From Bacillota bacterium (lineage in GTDB: Bacteria; Bacillota; Bacilli; Paenibacillales; NBRC-103111): a DNA stretch of 5,252 bases. Location: positions 1 through 5,252 of the forward strand of contig JAEWAA010000477.1 in assembly GCA_023391955.1 (NCBI GenBank). Direction: 5' to 3'. This document shows positions 1 to 4,382 of this stretch, piece by piece (position 1 is the stretch's first letter; every line of letters starts with the position of its first letter). A program made the translations under genes and the position numbers. The notes beneath the pieces are model-generated. The model was not told the origin of the DNA. It did no database searches and saw only the letters and a list, made by a program, of their open reading frames with translations.

Positions 1-25
1 GGACAGAGCGGAAAAGGGAGCGGTG

Positions 26-229
26 TTACCCGCCGCCCACAACATGAACCATTTCGATGCAGTCGCCTTCGGTCAAAGCAGTGCCGTCATACTGCCGGCT
101 GTTCAATACGGTTCCATTCAGCTCCACAATCACCATTGCCCGCCGCCATTCCGGCAAGGCCAGCAAGTCGGCCATACTGGAGCAATGATCGGGAGTGTGG
201 AAGGGTTGGCCGTTAATCATCAGCATCAT
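26..229 (-). CDS. thiS: ThiS, thiamine biosynthesis sulfur carrier protein
   Basis: This 67-aa ubiquitin-fold protein carries sulfur as a C-terminal thiocarboxylate, which thiazole synthase ThiG uses to build the thiazole half of thiamine. The sequence shows the family pattern: an N-terminal ING strand (residues 5-7), VELNG at 35-39, a GD turn at 55-56, and the required C-terminal glycines (VVGGG, 63-67) directly before the stop. The length is normal. Two start codons are adjacent (229 and 226). The first is preferred because the GGAGG core lies 9 nt upstream. The gene overlaps the 3' end of tenI by 17 nt, so the two are surely co-transcribed and probably translationally coupled. In Bacillus a glycine oxidase gene (thiO) usually lies between tenI and thiS; here it is absent at that position. 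Partners such as thiG are expected just beyond the left edge. Confidence 0.93.
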   Translation of the reverse strand: MMLMINGQPFHTPDHCSSMADLLALPEWRRAMVIVELNGTVLNSRQYDGTALTEGDCIEMVHVVGGG

Positions 230-845
230 GTGGGATCACCTCCTTTAAAGCCGCATCTCGGTAATCCCGGGCAGCCTGGGCGGGATCGGCGGCCGCTCCG
301 ATGCCGGAGAGCACCGCATATCCGGCCGCCCCGGCGCGAAGCAGCTCGGGAACATGGGTGGGCTGGATTCCGCCTAAGGCAATGACGGGGCGATCCCCGG
401 CTGTCTGGACGACCTCCTCCAGCAGGCGGAGCCCCCGGGGAGGGACCCCCGGTTTGCTGGCGGAATCATACACATGGCCAAACAGCACATAATCGGCGCC
501 TTCTGTGAAAGCCTCCGCCGCCTCCTGGGGGGTATGCACCGACACACCCATCAGCAGATGGGGCCACCGGTTTTTGACTGTGGAGGGCCGGAGGCTGTGC
601 CAGGCCAGCTGGACTCCGCAGGCTCCCACAGCCAGTGCCACATCCACCCGGTCGTTGATTATAAGCTTGCCCGGGGGAACACCGTCCTGCAGGAGACGTT
701 GGGCCCAAGCCTCCATTTCCCGGGAGGAGGCGGCTTTGTTCCGCAGGTGGATGTAATCCACCCACGGGGCGGCCTGGGCGGCCGCATGGAGGGAAGCGCC
801 GAAGTTGTCGCCTCCCGTGATCATATGCAGCTTAGGGGAAATCAT
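213..845 (-). CDS. tenI: TenI, thiazole tautomerase (ThiE-like fold)
   Basis: TenI converts the thiazole carboxylate made by ThiG to its aromatic tautomer, the form ThiE couples to the pyrimidine. It shares the TIM-barrel fold of thiamine phosphate synthase. At 210 aa it matches Bacillus TenI segment by segment: VDYIHLRNK (29-37), KLIINDRVDVAL (60-71), a PHLLMGVSVH segment (95-104), ADYVLFGHVY (117-126), VIALGGI (154-160) and GYAVLSGI (175-182). H124 in the FGHV motif aligns with the catalytic His122 of Bacillus subtilis TenI. The usual ThiE phosphate-rich and QLREK motifs are replaced by TenI-type residues, so tenI is preferred over thiE. The ATG at 845 follows an AAAGGCGG-like site with 9 nt spacing. 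It is the first gene after a TPP riboswitch and terminator and is therefore expected to be repressed by thiamine pyrophosphate. Confidence 0.9.
   Translation of the reverse strand: MISPKLHMITGGDNFGASLHAAAQAAPWVDYIHLRNKAASSREMEAWAQRLLQDGVPPGKLIINDRVDVALAVGACGVQLAWHSLRPSTVKNRWPHLLMGVSVHTPQEAAEAFTEGADYVLFGHVYDSASKPGVPPRGLRLLEEVVQTAGDRPVIALGGIQPTHVPELLRAGAAGYAVLSGIGAAADPAQAARDYRDAALKEVIPHDADD
233..246 (-). promoter_or_regulatory. Perfect extended Shine-Dalgarno sequence for thiS
   Basis: On the minus strand this reads AAAGGAGGTGATCC. It is the exact complement of the 14 bases GGATCACCTCCTTT at the 3' end of 16S rRNA. It lies inside the last codons of tenI (encoding KEVIP) and ends 3 nt before the first thiS ATG. 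Its position decides the thiS start and suggests very strong initiation at an overlapping gene. Confidence 0.85.
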
Positions 846-881
846 CGGTATCGCCGCCTTTCGTTTTGGACAGGTCCTGGG

Positions 882-918
882 AAAATAAAAAAACTGTCCC
901 CTGGAAAAGGGACAGTTT
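882..918 (-). terminator. Intrinsic terminator of the TPP riboswitch leader
   Basis: Read on the minus strand, a perfect 10-bp stem (AAACTGTCCC at 918-909 pairing with GGGACAGTTT at 900-891) closes an 8-nt loop. A T-rich tail (TTTTTTTATTTT, overlapping the stem end) follows directly. It sits between the TPP aptamer and tenI, about 37 nt before the tenI start codon, so it is the likely expression platform: TPP bound gives termination, TPP free gives read-through. I could not identify a convincing antiterminator partner by eye. Confidence 0.88.
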
Positions 919-959
919 GGAATCGGTGGAATCGGCTTGCCGTTGGCGGAGGTCGGTGC

Positions 960-987
960 GCAGCATCCTGGCCGGATGTGTTGCTGC
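960..987 (-). other. Leader hairpin between TPP aptamer and terminator
   Basis: CATCC (964-968) pairs with GGATG (974-978) around a 5-nt loop, and the outer GCAG (960-963) pairs with CTGC (984-987) across a 5-nt bulge. An alternative register pairs GCAGCA with TGCTGC. It lies in the otherwise unexplained 100-nt linker of the thi leader. It may be part of the antitermination switch or only a spacer structure. Confidence 0.4.
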
Positions 988-1020
988 CGCAGTCGCGTCG
1001 TCGGGTGTAGCCCAATCTCG

Positions 1021-1110
1021 TTCCCACTTCCCTACGCTGGAATTGCCCAGATCAGGTTCAAAGGGTCCGGATCATCATCCGTCTCAGCCTTGCGGCCCCC
1101 CTAGTGTGAA
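1021..1110 (-). promoter_or_regulatory. TPP riboswitch (THI element) aptamer
   Basis: On the minus strand the conserved THI-box core is present in order: GGCTGAGA near 1091-1082, then a P3 hairpin CGGAT-GATG-ATCCG (1081-1068), then ACCCTTTGAACCTGATCTGG (1066-1047), a CTGG/CCAG arm, and GCGTAGGGAAGTG (about 1036-1025). The closing P1 helix can form from CACT (1106-1103) and AGTG (1028-1025). This class binds thiamine pyrophosphate and turns off thiamine genes. It lies upstream of tenI-thiS, consistent with that role. Confidence 0.96.
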
Positions 1111-1136
1111 TAGCGTTATGAACTTTTGCTGCACCC

Positions 1137-1165
1137 ATCATAACACAAGGCAGGACGGGTGGGAA
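1137..1165 (-). promoter_or_regulatory. Putative sigma-A promoter of the thi operon
   Basis: On the minus strand TTCCCA (1165-1160, 4 of 6 matches to TTGACA) is separated by exactly 17 nt from TATGAT (1142-1137, 5 of 6 matches to TATAAT). A start site near 1130 would place the TPP aptamer about 20 nt into the transcript. The -35 match is modest, so the call rests mainly on the -10, the spacing and the position. Confidence 0.6.
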
Positions 1166-1185
1166 GGGGAACCGGGCAACTCCAG

Positions 1186-1213
1186 TTGCTTCAAAAAAGC
1201 ATTATCATATACA
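1186..1213 (+). promoter_or_regulatory. Putative promoter of the HesB-like/DUF1450 operon
   Basis: TTGCTT (1186-1191) and TATACA (1208-1213) are separated by 16 nt, giving a weak-to-moderate sigma-A match about 44 nt before the chosen start at 1257. It is divergent from the thi promoter. The spacer contains ATTATCA (1201-1207), a half-site identical to the right half of the Fur boxes further along the window. Confidence 0.45.
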
Positions 1214-1256
1214 ATGGGGGATGTACAAGCGGATTGTAAAGAAGGAGATGTGGAAG

Positions 1257-1559
1257 ATGAATTGTAAAATTTCCCGCAACGCGGCCAAAAAGATTCTTGA
1301 GGAATTGGAGAAGGAAGAAAATAAAGAGCTGAAGCTGAGGGTGTTCGTCACCCATAAGCACGGGGATCATGCCCACTACGGCATGGACCTGGATACACCT
1401 AAGGAAAACGATGCGGTCATTGAGACCGACAAGGGAATCACTGTGCTTCTGGACAAAGATGAGCCCCTTCTGGACGGGATCCGCGTCGATTATTTCTACG
1501 TGCCTCAGGAAGGCTTCGCCATCACCAATCCTTCTAAAGGAAACACCGGGGATCACTAA
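1257..1559 (+). CDS. HesB/IscA-fold protein with cysteine ligands absent and a His-rich segment
   Basis: This 100-aa protein has the overall layout of the A-type (IscA/HesB) carrier family: N-terminal helix (ISRNAAKKILEEL, 5-17), LRVFV strand (27-31), acidic TDKGITVLLDKDE segment (57-69), LLDGIRVDYFYVPQEGFAITNPS (71-93). Canonical members bind Fe or Fe-S through three cysteines, one after the first strands and two near the C-terminus. Here these are missing: the first region reads HKHGDHAHYG (33-42), the end reads NTGDH (96-100), and the only cysteine is C3. Binding of another metal through His/Asp is plausible but is my inference. The ATG at 1257 is chosen because AAGGAG lies 9 nt upstream; in-frame ATGs at 1221 and 1248 lack suitable spacing. 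Its stop overlaps the next start. The fold call is by recall of family motifs; the function is unknown. Confidence 0.8.
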   Translation: MNCKISRNAAKKILEELEKEENKELKLRVFVTHKHGDHAHYGMDLDTPKENDAVIETDKGITVLLDKDEPLLDGIRVDYFYVPQEGFAITNPSKGNTGDH

Positions 1560-1783
1560 TGTCCAAGAACAACATCCAAATCTGCGACAAATGCAAGCAT
1601 ACCCGGGTCAAAACACTTCTTCCCAAGCTACAGAAGCTGTCGCCGGACGCGGATATCAAGGTGGGCTGCAAATCCTATTGCGGCCCCTGCTCCCGCAGCG
1701 CCTTTATATTCGTCAACGGGCGGTATGTCACCGGTGCGACCGAGGATGAAGCCGTCGAGAAGGTCAAAAAATTCATTAAATAG
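1559..1783 (+). CDS. DUF1450 family protein, thioredoxin-like ferredoxin-like
   Basis: This 74-aa cytosolic protein resembles the DUF1450 (YuzB-like) family and small thioredoxin-fold 2Fe-2S proteins. It has a CDKC pair (C9, C12), then VGCKSYCGPC (C37, C41, C44), followed by the strand AFIFVNGRYVTGATEDEAVEKV, which matches the family's FALVNGE-V pattern. Five cysteines in 74 residues suggest Fe-S or other metal binding, or a redox role, but no function has been set for the family as far as I know. Its ATG shares one base with the stop of the HesB-like gene (TAATG), and no strong ribosome site precedes it (GGGG 7 nt upstream), so translation is probably coupled. An intrinsic terminator follows at 1812. 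The pairing of a ferredoxin-like protein with a HesB-fold protein points to metal or sulfur handling. Confidence 0.82.
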   Translation: MSKNNIQICDKCKHTRVKTLLPKLQKLSPDADIKVGCKSYCGPCSRSAFIFVNGRYVTGATEDEAVEKVKKFIK

Positions 1784-1811
1784 AACAGACCCTCCAGAAA
1801 AGAACACACCC

Positions 1812-1861
1812 AAAAAGTCTTTGTCACCCGTCTAACAGGCGTGGTTGGCAGGGGCTTTTTT
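1812..1861 (+). terminator. Intrinsic terminator after the DUF1450 gene
   Basis: AAAAAGTCTTTGTC (1812-1825) pairs, with several G-U pairs, with GGCAGGGGCTTTTT (1847-1860). The stem continues as ACC/GGT and CGTC/GGCG to a TAACA loop. The 3' arm ends in a T6 run. It lies 29 nt after the stop codon, and closes the two-gene operon. Confidence 0.8.
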
Positions 1862-1990
1862 GTGTATCGGAGGGGGGGAAGGGAGTCAATCCTGTTGTCT
1901 GGTTAGGGCGGCCAAGCTGCTGTTTTTAGTACGGGCAACCGGTGGCAATCGGCTGAGTTCGGCGTCACCCCCCTGGTCCAGCAGCCGTCC

Positions 1991-2018
1991 TGCGCTAACG
2001 GAACTGAGCGACGCTTAG
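1991..2018 (+). repeat. Hairpin repeat unit A (direct)
   Basis: Begins TGCGCTAACGGAACTGAG, identical over 18 nt to unit B which starts exactly 50 nt later, and ends in GCTTAG. The ends (CTAA and TTAG) are complementary, giving an imperfect palindrome. Confidence 0.75.
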
Positions 2019-2040
2019 AGGCCAAAATCCGCCACATTGG

Positions 2041-2069
2041 TGCGCTAACGGAACTGAGAGGTTCTTAGC
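2041..2069 (+). repeat. Hairpin repeat unit B (direct)
   Basis: Shares its first 18 nt with unit A. It folds well: GCTAA (2044-2048) pairs with TTAGC (2065-2069) and GAAC (2051-2054) pairs with GTTC (2061-2064), leaving a CG bulge and a TGAGAG loop. Confidence 0.8.
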
Positions 2070-2101
2070 TGGCTTGGCGAGGGCGAATGAGGTGCAAAAT
2101 G

Positions 2102-2128
2102 TGCGCTAAGGGACGCAGAGTTCCGTTA
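2102..2128 (-). repeat. Hairpin repeat unit C (inverted, diverged)
   Basis: The reverse complement contains TAACGGAACT as in units A and B and ends CTTAGCGCA. It can fold as TAA-GGGAC pairing with GTTCC-TTA around a GCAGA loop, the same architecture as unit B despite sequence changes. Confidence 0.65.
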
Positions 2129-2154
2129 AAAATTAAAAAGGTTACTTTTCAACT

Positions 2155-2180
2155 GCTAAGAGCTTCTGAGTTCCGTTAGC
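2155..2180 (-). repeat. Hairpin repeat unit D (inverted)
   Basis: The reverse complement starts GCTAACGGAACT, then CAG where A and B have GAG, and ends CTTAGC. Terminal GCTAA and TTAGC are complementary. With unit C it is opposite in orientation to A and B, so the group could also pair over long range. Confidence 0.75.
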
Positions 2181-2260
2181 GGTTGGTGGGGGGAGGAAGG
2201 CCATGCCGTTATCAGTTGGTGGAGGTGGGTTGGGAGGCGAAGCCGCTACTATTGGGGGGC

Positions 2261-2374
2261 AATCGGCGTTAGTAGGCGTTGACCAGAGGCAATCGGTGGC
2301 AATCGGCGATAATCAGCGTCAATCGGTGGCGATCAACGTCAATCAGCGTCTATGGTAATCGGCGTCAATCTGTG
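2261..2374. repeat. Degenerate 10-bp tandem repeat array
   Basis: Successive decamers from 2261 are variants of AATCGGCGTC: AATCGGCGTT, AGTAGGCGTT, GACCAGAGGC, AATCGGTGGC, AATCGGCGAT, AATCAGCGTC, AATCGGTGGC, GATCAACGTC, AATCAGCGTC. After a 6-nt interruption (TATGGT, 2351-2356) come AATCGGCGTC and AATC. The period of about one helical turn puts each unit on the same DNA face. It is not part of an open reading frame. Its end lies 50 nt before the -35 box of the iron operon. Confidence 0.8.
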
Positions 2375-2423
2375 CCCTCGACGTGCGCAGCTGGATTTTT
2401 TCGGGCCAGAGGCCATCTTTTTA

Positions 2424-2453
2424 TTGACACGGGAGAGTGATAGGCATTATCAT
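2424..2453 (+). promoter_or_regulatory. Sigma-A promoter of the iron-uptake operon
   Basis: A consensus TTGACA (2424-2429) is followed after 18 nt by TATCAT (2448-2453, 5 of 6 matches). Predicted start is near 2460. The -10 element overlaps Fur box 1, and Fur box 2 lies just past the start, which fits iron repression. Confidence 0.78.
2438..2452. promoter_or_regulatory. Fur box 1 (overlaps -10)
   Basis: TGATAGGCATTATCA matches the Bacillus-type 7-1-7 Fur box (TGATAAT-N-ATTATCA) at 12 of 14 positions; the right half is perfect. It covers most of the promoter -10 element, so binding would block RNA polymerase. Confidence 0.75.
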
Positions 2454-2467
2454 TTGATTTGTTTAAA

Positions 2468-2482
2468 TGATAATAATTATCA
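2468..2482. promoter_or_regulatory. Fur box 2 (perfect 7-1-7 palindrome)
   Basis: TGATAATAATTATCA matches the 7-1-7 Fur consensus at all 14 positions. It lies just downstream of the predicted transcription start and 32 nt before the fhuF-like start codon. Its centre is 30 bp from that of box 1, about three helical turns. Confidence 0.9.
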
Positions 2483-2514
2483 ACTATATAATGTGGAGCG
2501 GAGGTAGGCGATCC

Positions 2515-3303
2515 ATGCAATCCATCGAGCTGTCTACGTACGAGACGATGTTTGGCGTGACGGACAGACGTGCGGACAAGCCGCTCTTAATGCTGGAGCT
2601 GGCGTGTCTGGCATCCACGGTAGGGGCAGAGGAGTTTGTGGAGGTATATGGCCCCCGGATCAAAGCGAAAAGCCCGGATGTGTGCGCTACCTATTTTGCT
2701 TCGTGGCTCGGCCGGTTAGGTGCGGCTGTGGCCTATGCCATGTGGCATGACCGTCAGGACCTGCGGCTGACGCCCGAGGGAGTGTTTCTCCAGATGGAGG
2801 AGACCTCCTATGGAGCATCCATGTCGTTCCGGCTGGTTTGTCCCGACCCTGTGGCACTCCCCGCCGAAGCGGATGAGGAGCAGATGCTGCAAGGGCTTGC
2901 CGCTTTTTACAGCCAAAGCCTCCGCCCTGTGGTGGATGCCGTTGCGGCTGCGGGAGGGGTGTCGCCTGGCGCCATCTGGGCATTGATGGGCTCCGGGCTC
3001 CATTACATTCTGGACAAGTGGCGTTCCGAGGAGACAGATCCGGTGCTGCTGGCCAGAATGGAGACGGTTGCGGATATTCTGATCAACCGCCTGCCGCCGG
3101 AGGTGTTTGGGCGTCCGGGCAACCCGTTCCAAATTAAATTCCGGGTGACCCGCAATCTCAAGGGGGATGGCCAGGTCAGGCTGAAGGCCTCCTGCTGCCT
3201 CGCCTACAAGACTGATACGGGGCATGGATATTGCTTTGCCTGTCCGAAAATTACCGAGGAGGAGCGGGAGAAGAGACGCGCCGCCGCTGCCAGTCATGCA
3301 TAA
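2515..3303 (+). CDS. fhuF: FhuF-like ferric-siderophore reductase (2Fe-2S)
   Basis: FhuF-type proteins reduce ferric siderophores at the cytoplasmic side of the membrane so that iron is released. At 262 aa, the length fits the family. The C-terminal cluster-binding motif is clear: C227-C228, C240 and C243, within CCLAYKTDTGHGYCFAC. The spacing is C-C-x11-C-x2-C, one residue longer than the C-C-x10-C-x2-C that I recall for E. coli FhuF. Upstream, PDVCATYFASWLGRL (54-68) and GSGLHYILDKW (159-169) resemble the helical region of the IucA/IucC-FhuF family. The start at 2515 is chosen for GGAGGT 9 nt upstream; the in-frame ATG at 2467 lies in the Fur box and has no ribosome site. It is first in a Fur-controlled operon with a siderophore binding protein and permease. 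The symbol denotes family, not proven orthology. Confidence 0.85.
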   Translation: MQSIELSTYETMFGVTDRRADKPLLMLELACLASTVGAEEFVEVYGPRIKAKSPDVCATYFASWLGRLGAAVAYAMWHDRQDLRLTPEGVFLQMEETSYGASMSFRLVCPDPVALPAEADEEQMLQGLAAFYSQSLRPVVDAVAAAGGVSPGAIWALMGSGLHYILDKWRSEETDPVLLARMETVADILINRLPPEVFGRPGNPFQIKFRVTRNLKGDGQVRLKASCCLAYKTDTGHGYCFACPKITEEEREKRRAAAASHA

Positions 3304-3353
3304 ATAGCAAGATTACCCGGCGTACGGGTTACATATATGGGGAGGAATCATTC

Positions 3354-4382
3354 ATGTCTATTTCATTGAAAAAACCAGGGATGCTGCTGTCGGCAGTGCT
3401 GTCATTTGCGCTTCTGGCAGCCTGCGGCACATCCAACAACGCTTCGCCGGAGCAAACCGGCTCCGCCTCCGGGCAATCTCCGTCTCCGGCTGCCTCAGCT
3501 GCAGCACCTACCGTCAAAACCGTCACACACGCCATGGGCAGCACGGAAATCACCGGCACACCCAAGCGCATTGTAGTGCTGGAATGGACCTATGCAGAGG
3601 ATTTGATCGCACTGGGCATCCAGCCTGTAGGCGCAGCGGATACGGCGGGGTATAAGAAGTGGATTACCTCCAATGCAACGTTGGGCAGTGAGGTTGTGGA
3701 TGTGGGCACCCGCCAGGAACCGAACCTGGAGGCCATCGCTGCATTAAAGCCCGATTTGATCATCGCGGCTCAATTCCGGGTCACAGGAAGCTACGACAAG
3801 CTGAAGCAGATTGCGCCTACGCTGGCGTTTAATTCCTACCCGGCGGAAGGAACCATGGACCAATACACGGAGATGGAAAATACCTTCAAAACCATTGCCG
3901 ATCTTACCGGCAAATCCGCCGAGGCGGAAAAGGTGCTGCAGGGCCTCAACCAGGCGTATGACGCCGCCAAAACCAAGCTGAAGGCCGCCGGCAAGGAAGG
4001 GCGCGAGTTCGCTCTGGCCCAAGCGTACTCCAATCAAAATGCGGCGGTGCTGCGGATCTTTACGGATAACTCCACAGCGGTGAAAATCCTGGAGCGCATC
4101 GGGCTGAAAAATGCCTACCATGCGCCGAAGTTCGAAATGTACGGGTACACGCAAACCTCAGTTGAAGCGCTGCTGCCGCTGGAGAAGGCGGACTTCCTGT
4201 ACGTGGTGCAGAAGGAGGACAACGTGTTCGAGAAGCAGCTGAAGGACAATGCGGCGTGGAAGGGATTATCCTTCGTCAAGGAAAACCGGACCTATGGTCT
4301 CGATCCGGCTACCTGGCTGTTCGGCGGTCCCCTGTCCGCCAAGGCGTTTGTTGAACAGACTGCGGATCTGTTAGCCAAATGA
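3354..4382 (+). CDS. Ferric-siderophore ABC transporter substrate-binding lipoprotein
   Basis: This 342-aa protein is the extracellular, membrane-anchored receptor of an iron-chelate ABC importer (periplasmic-binding-protein class III, PF01497-type). It has a lysine-bearing N-terminus (K6, K7), a hydrophobic segment (about 9-23) and the lipobox LAAC, with C24 as the lipidated residue. A Ser/Ala/Pro-rich linker (25-53) follows, then the binding domain: KRIVVLEWTYAEDLIALGIQPVG (71-93), VGTRQEPNLEAIAALKPDLIIA (117-138) and QIAPTL (152-157). The VVLEWTYAEDL and VGTRQEPNLEAI segments recall the ferric-citrate group (FecB/YfmC), but the ligand cannot be fixed from sequence. The start at 3354 has GGGGAGG 8 nt upstream and gives a proper signal peptide. 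It follows the FhuF-like gene by 50 nt, and its stop overlaps the permease start. Confidence 0.93.
   Translation: MSISLKKPGMLLSAVLSFALLAACGTSNNASPEQTGSASGQSPSPAASAAAPTVKTVTHAMGSTEITGTPKRIVVLEWTYAEDLIALGIQPVGAADTAGYKKWITSNATLGSEVVDVGTRQEPNLEAIAALKPDLIIAAQFRVTGSYDKLKQIAPTLAFNSYPAEGTMDQYTEMENTFKTIADLTGKSAEAEKVLQGLNQAYDAAKTKLKAAGKEGREFALAQAYSNQNAAVLRIFTDNSTAVKILERIGLKNAYHAPKFEMYGYTQTSVEALLPLEKADFLYVVQKEDNVFEKQLKDNAAWKGLSFVKENRTYGLDPATWLFGGPLSAKAFVEQTADLLAK

Larger units (their letters stand above)
1862..2423. other. Gene-free intergenic region with two repeat families
   Basis: No credible coding sequence is seen on either strand. The stretch holds four hairpin-type repeats (1991-2180) and a 10-bp tandem array (2261-2374), listed separately. 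A sequence CGGTGGCAATCGGC at 1940-1953 recurs exactly at 2294-2307 inside the array, so the array theme also appears outside it. The rest is G-rich, low-complexity sequence with no recognisable signal. Confidence 0.7.

Noticed and set aside
1..45. Possible start of the next thi gene (ATG at 45-43, minus strand, MLWAAGN...) overlapping thiS
   Set aside because: Only 15 codons are visible, no ribosome site precedes it, and it does not clearly match ThiG, ThiO or ThiF. The real start may be outside the window.
1221..1256. Upstream in-frame ATG for the HesB-like gene
   Set aside because: GGGGG abuts the ATG with no spacing, while AAGGAG is placed 9 nt before ATG 1257, where homology to the family begins.
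1257..1559. Metallo-beta-lactamase hydrolase based on the HxHxDH motif
   Set aside because: The protein is only 100 aa, lacks the other MBL motifs, and fits the HesB layout throughout.
2261..2374. CRISPR array
   Set aside because: Ten-bp degenerate units have no spacers and no cas genes nearby.
2404..2422. GGCC-AGA-GGCC followed by a short T-run upstream of the iron promoter
   Set aside because: Four-bp stem with a 3-nt loop and no gene upstream on that strand to terminate.
2467..2514. Upstream in-frame ATG for the FhuF-like gene
   Set aside because: It lies within Fur box 2, has no ribosome site, and adds a sequence unlike the family. ATG 2515 has GGAGGT at ideal spacing.
2716..3297. Minus-strand open frame (193 aa) opposite the FhuF-like gene
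   Set aside because: No recognisable domain or ribosome site; the plus strand has a conserved cysteine motif and a good ribosome site.
3314..3328. Small inverted repeat ACCCG-GCGTA-CGGGT between the FhuF-like and binding-protein genes
   Set aside because: Five-bp stem, no T-run, likely too weak to act as a terminator; may be chance.
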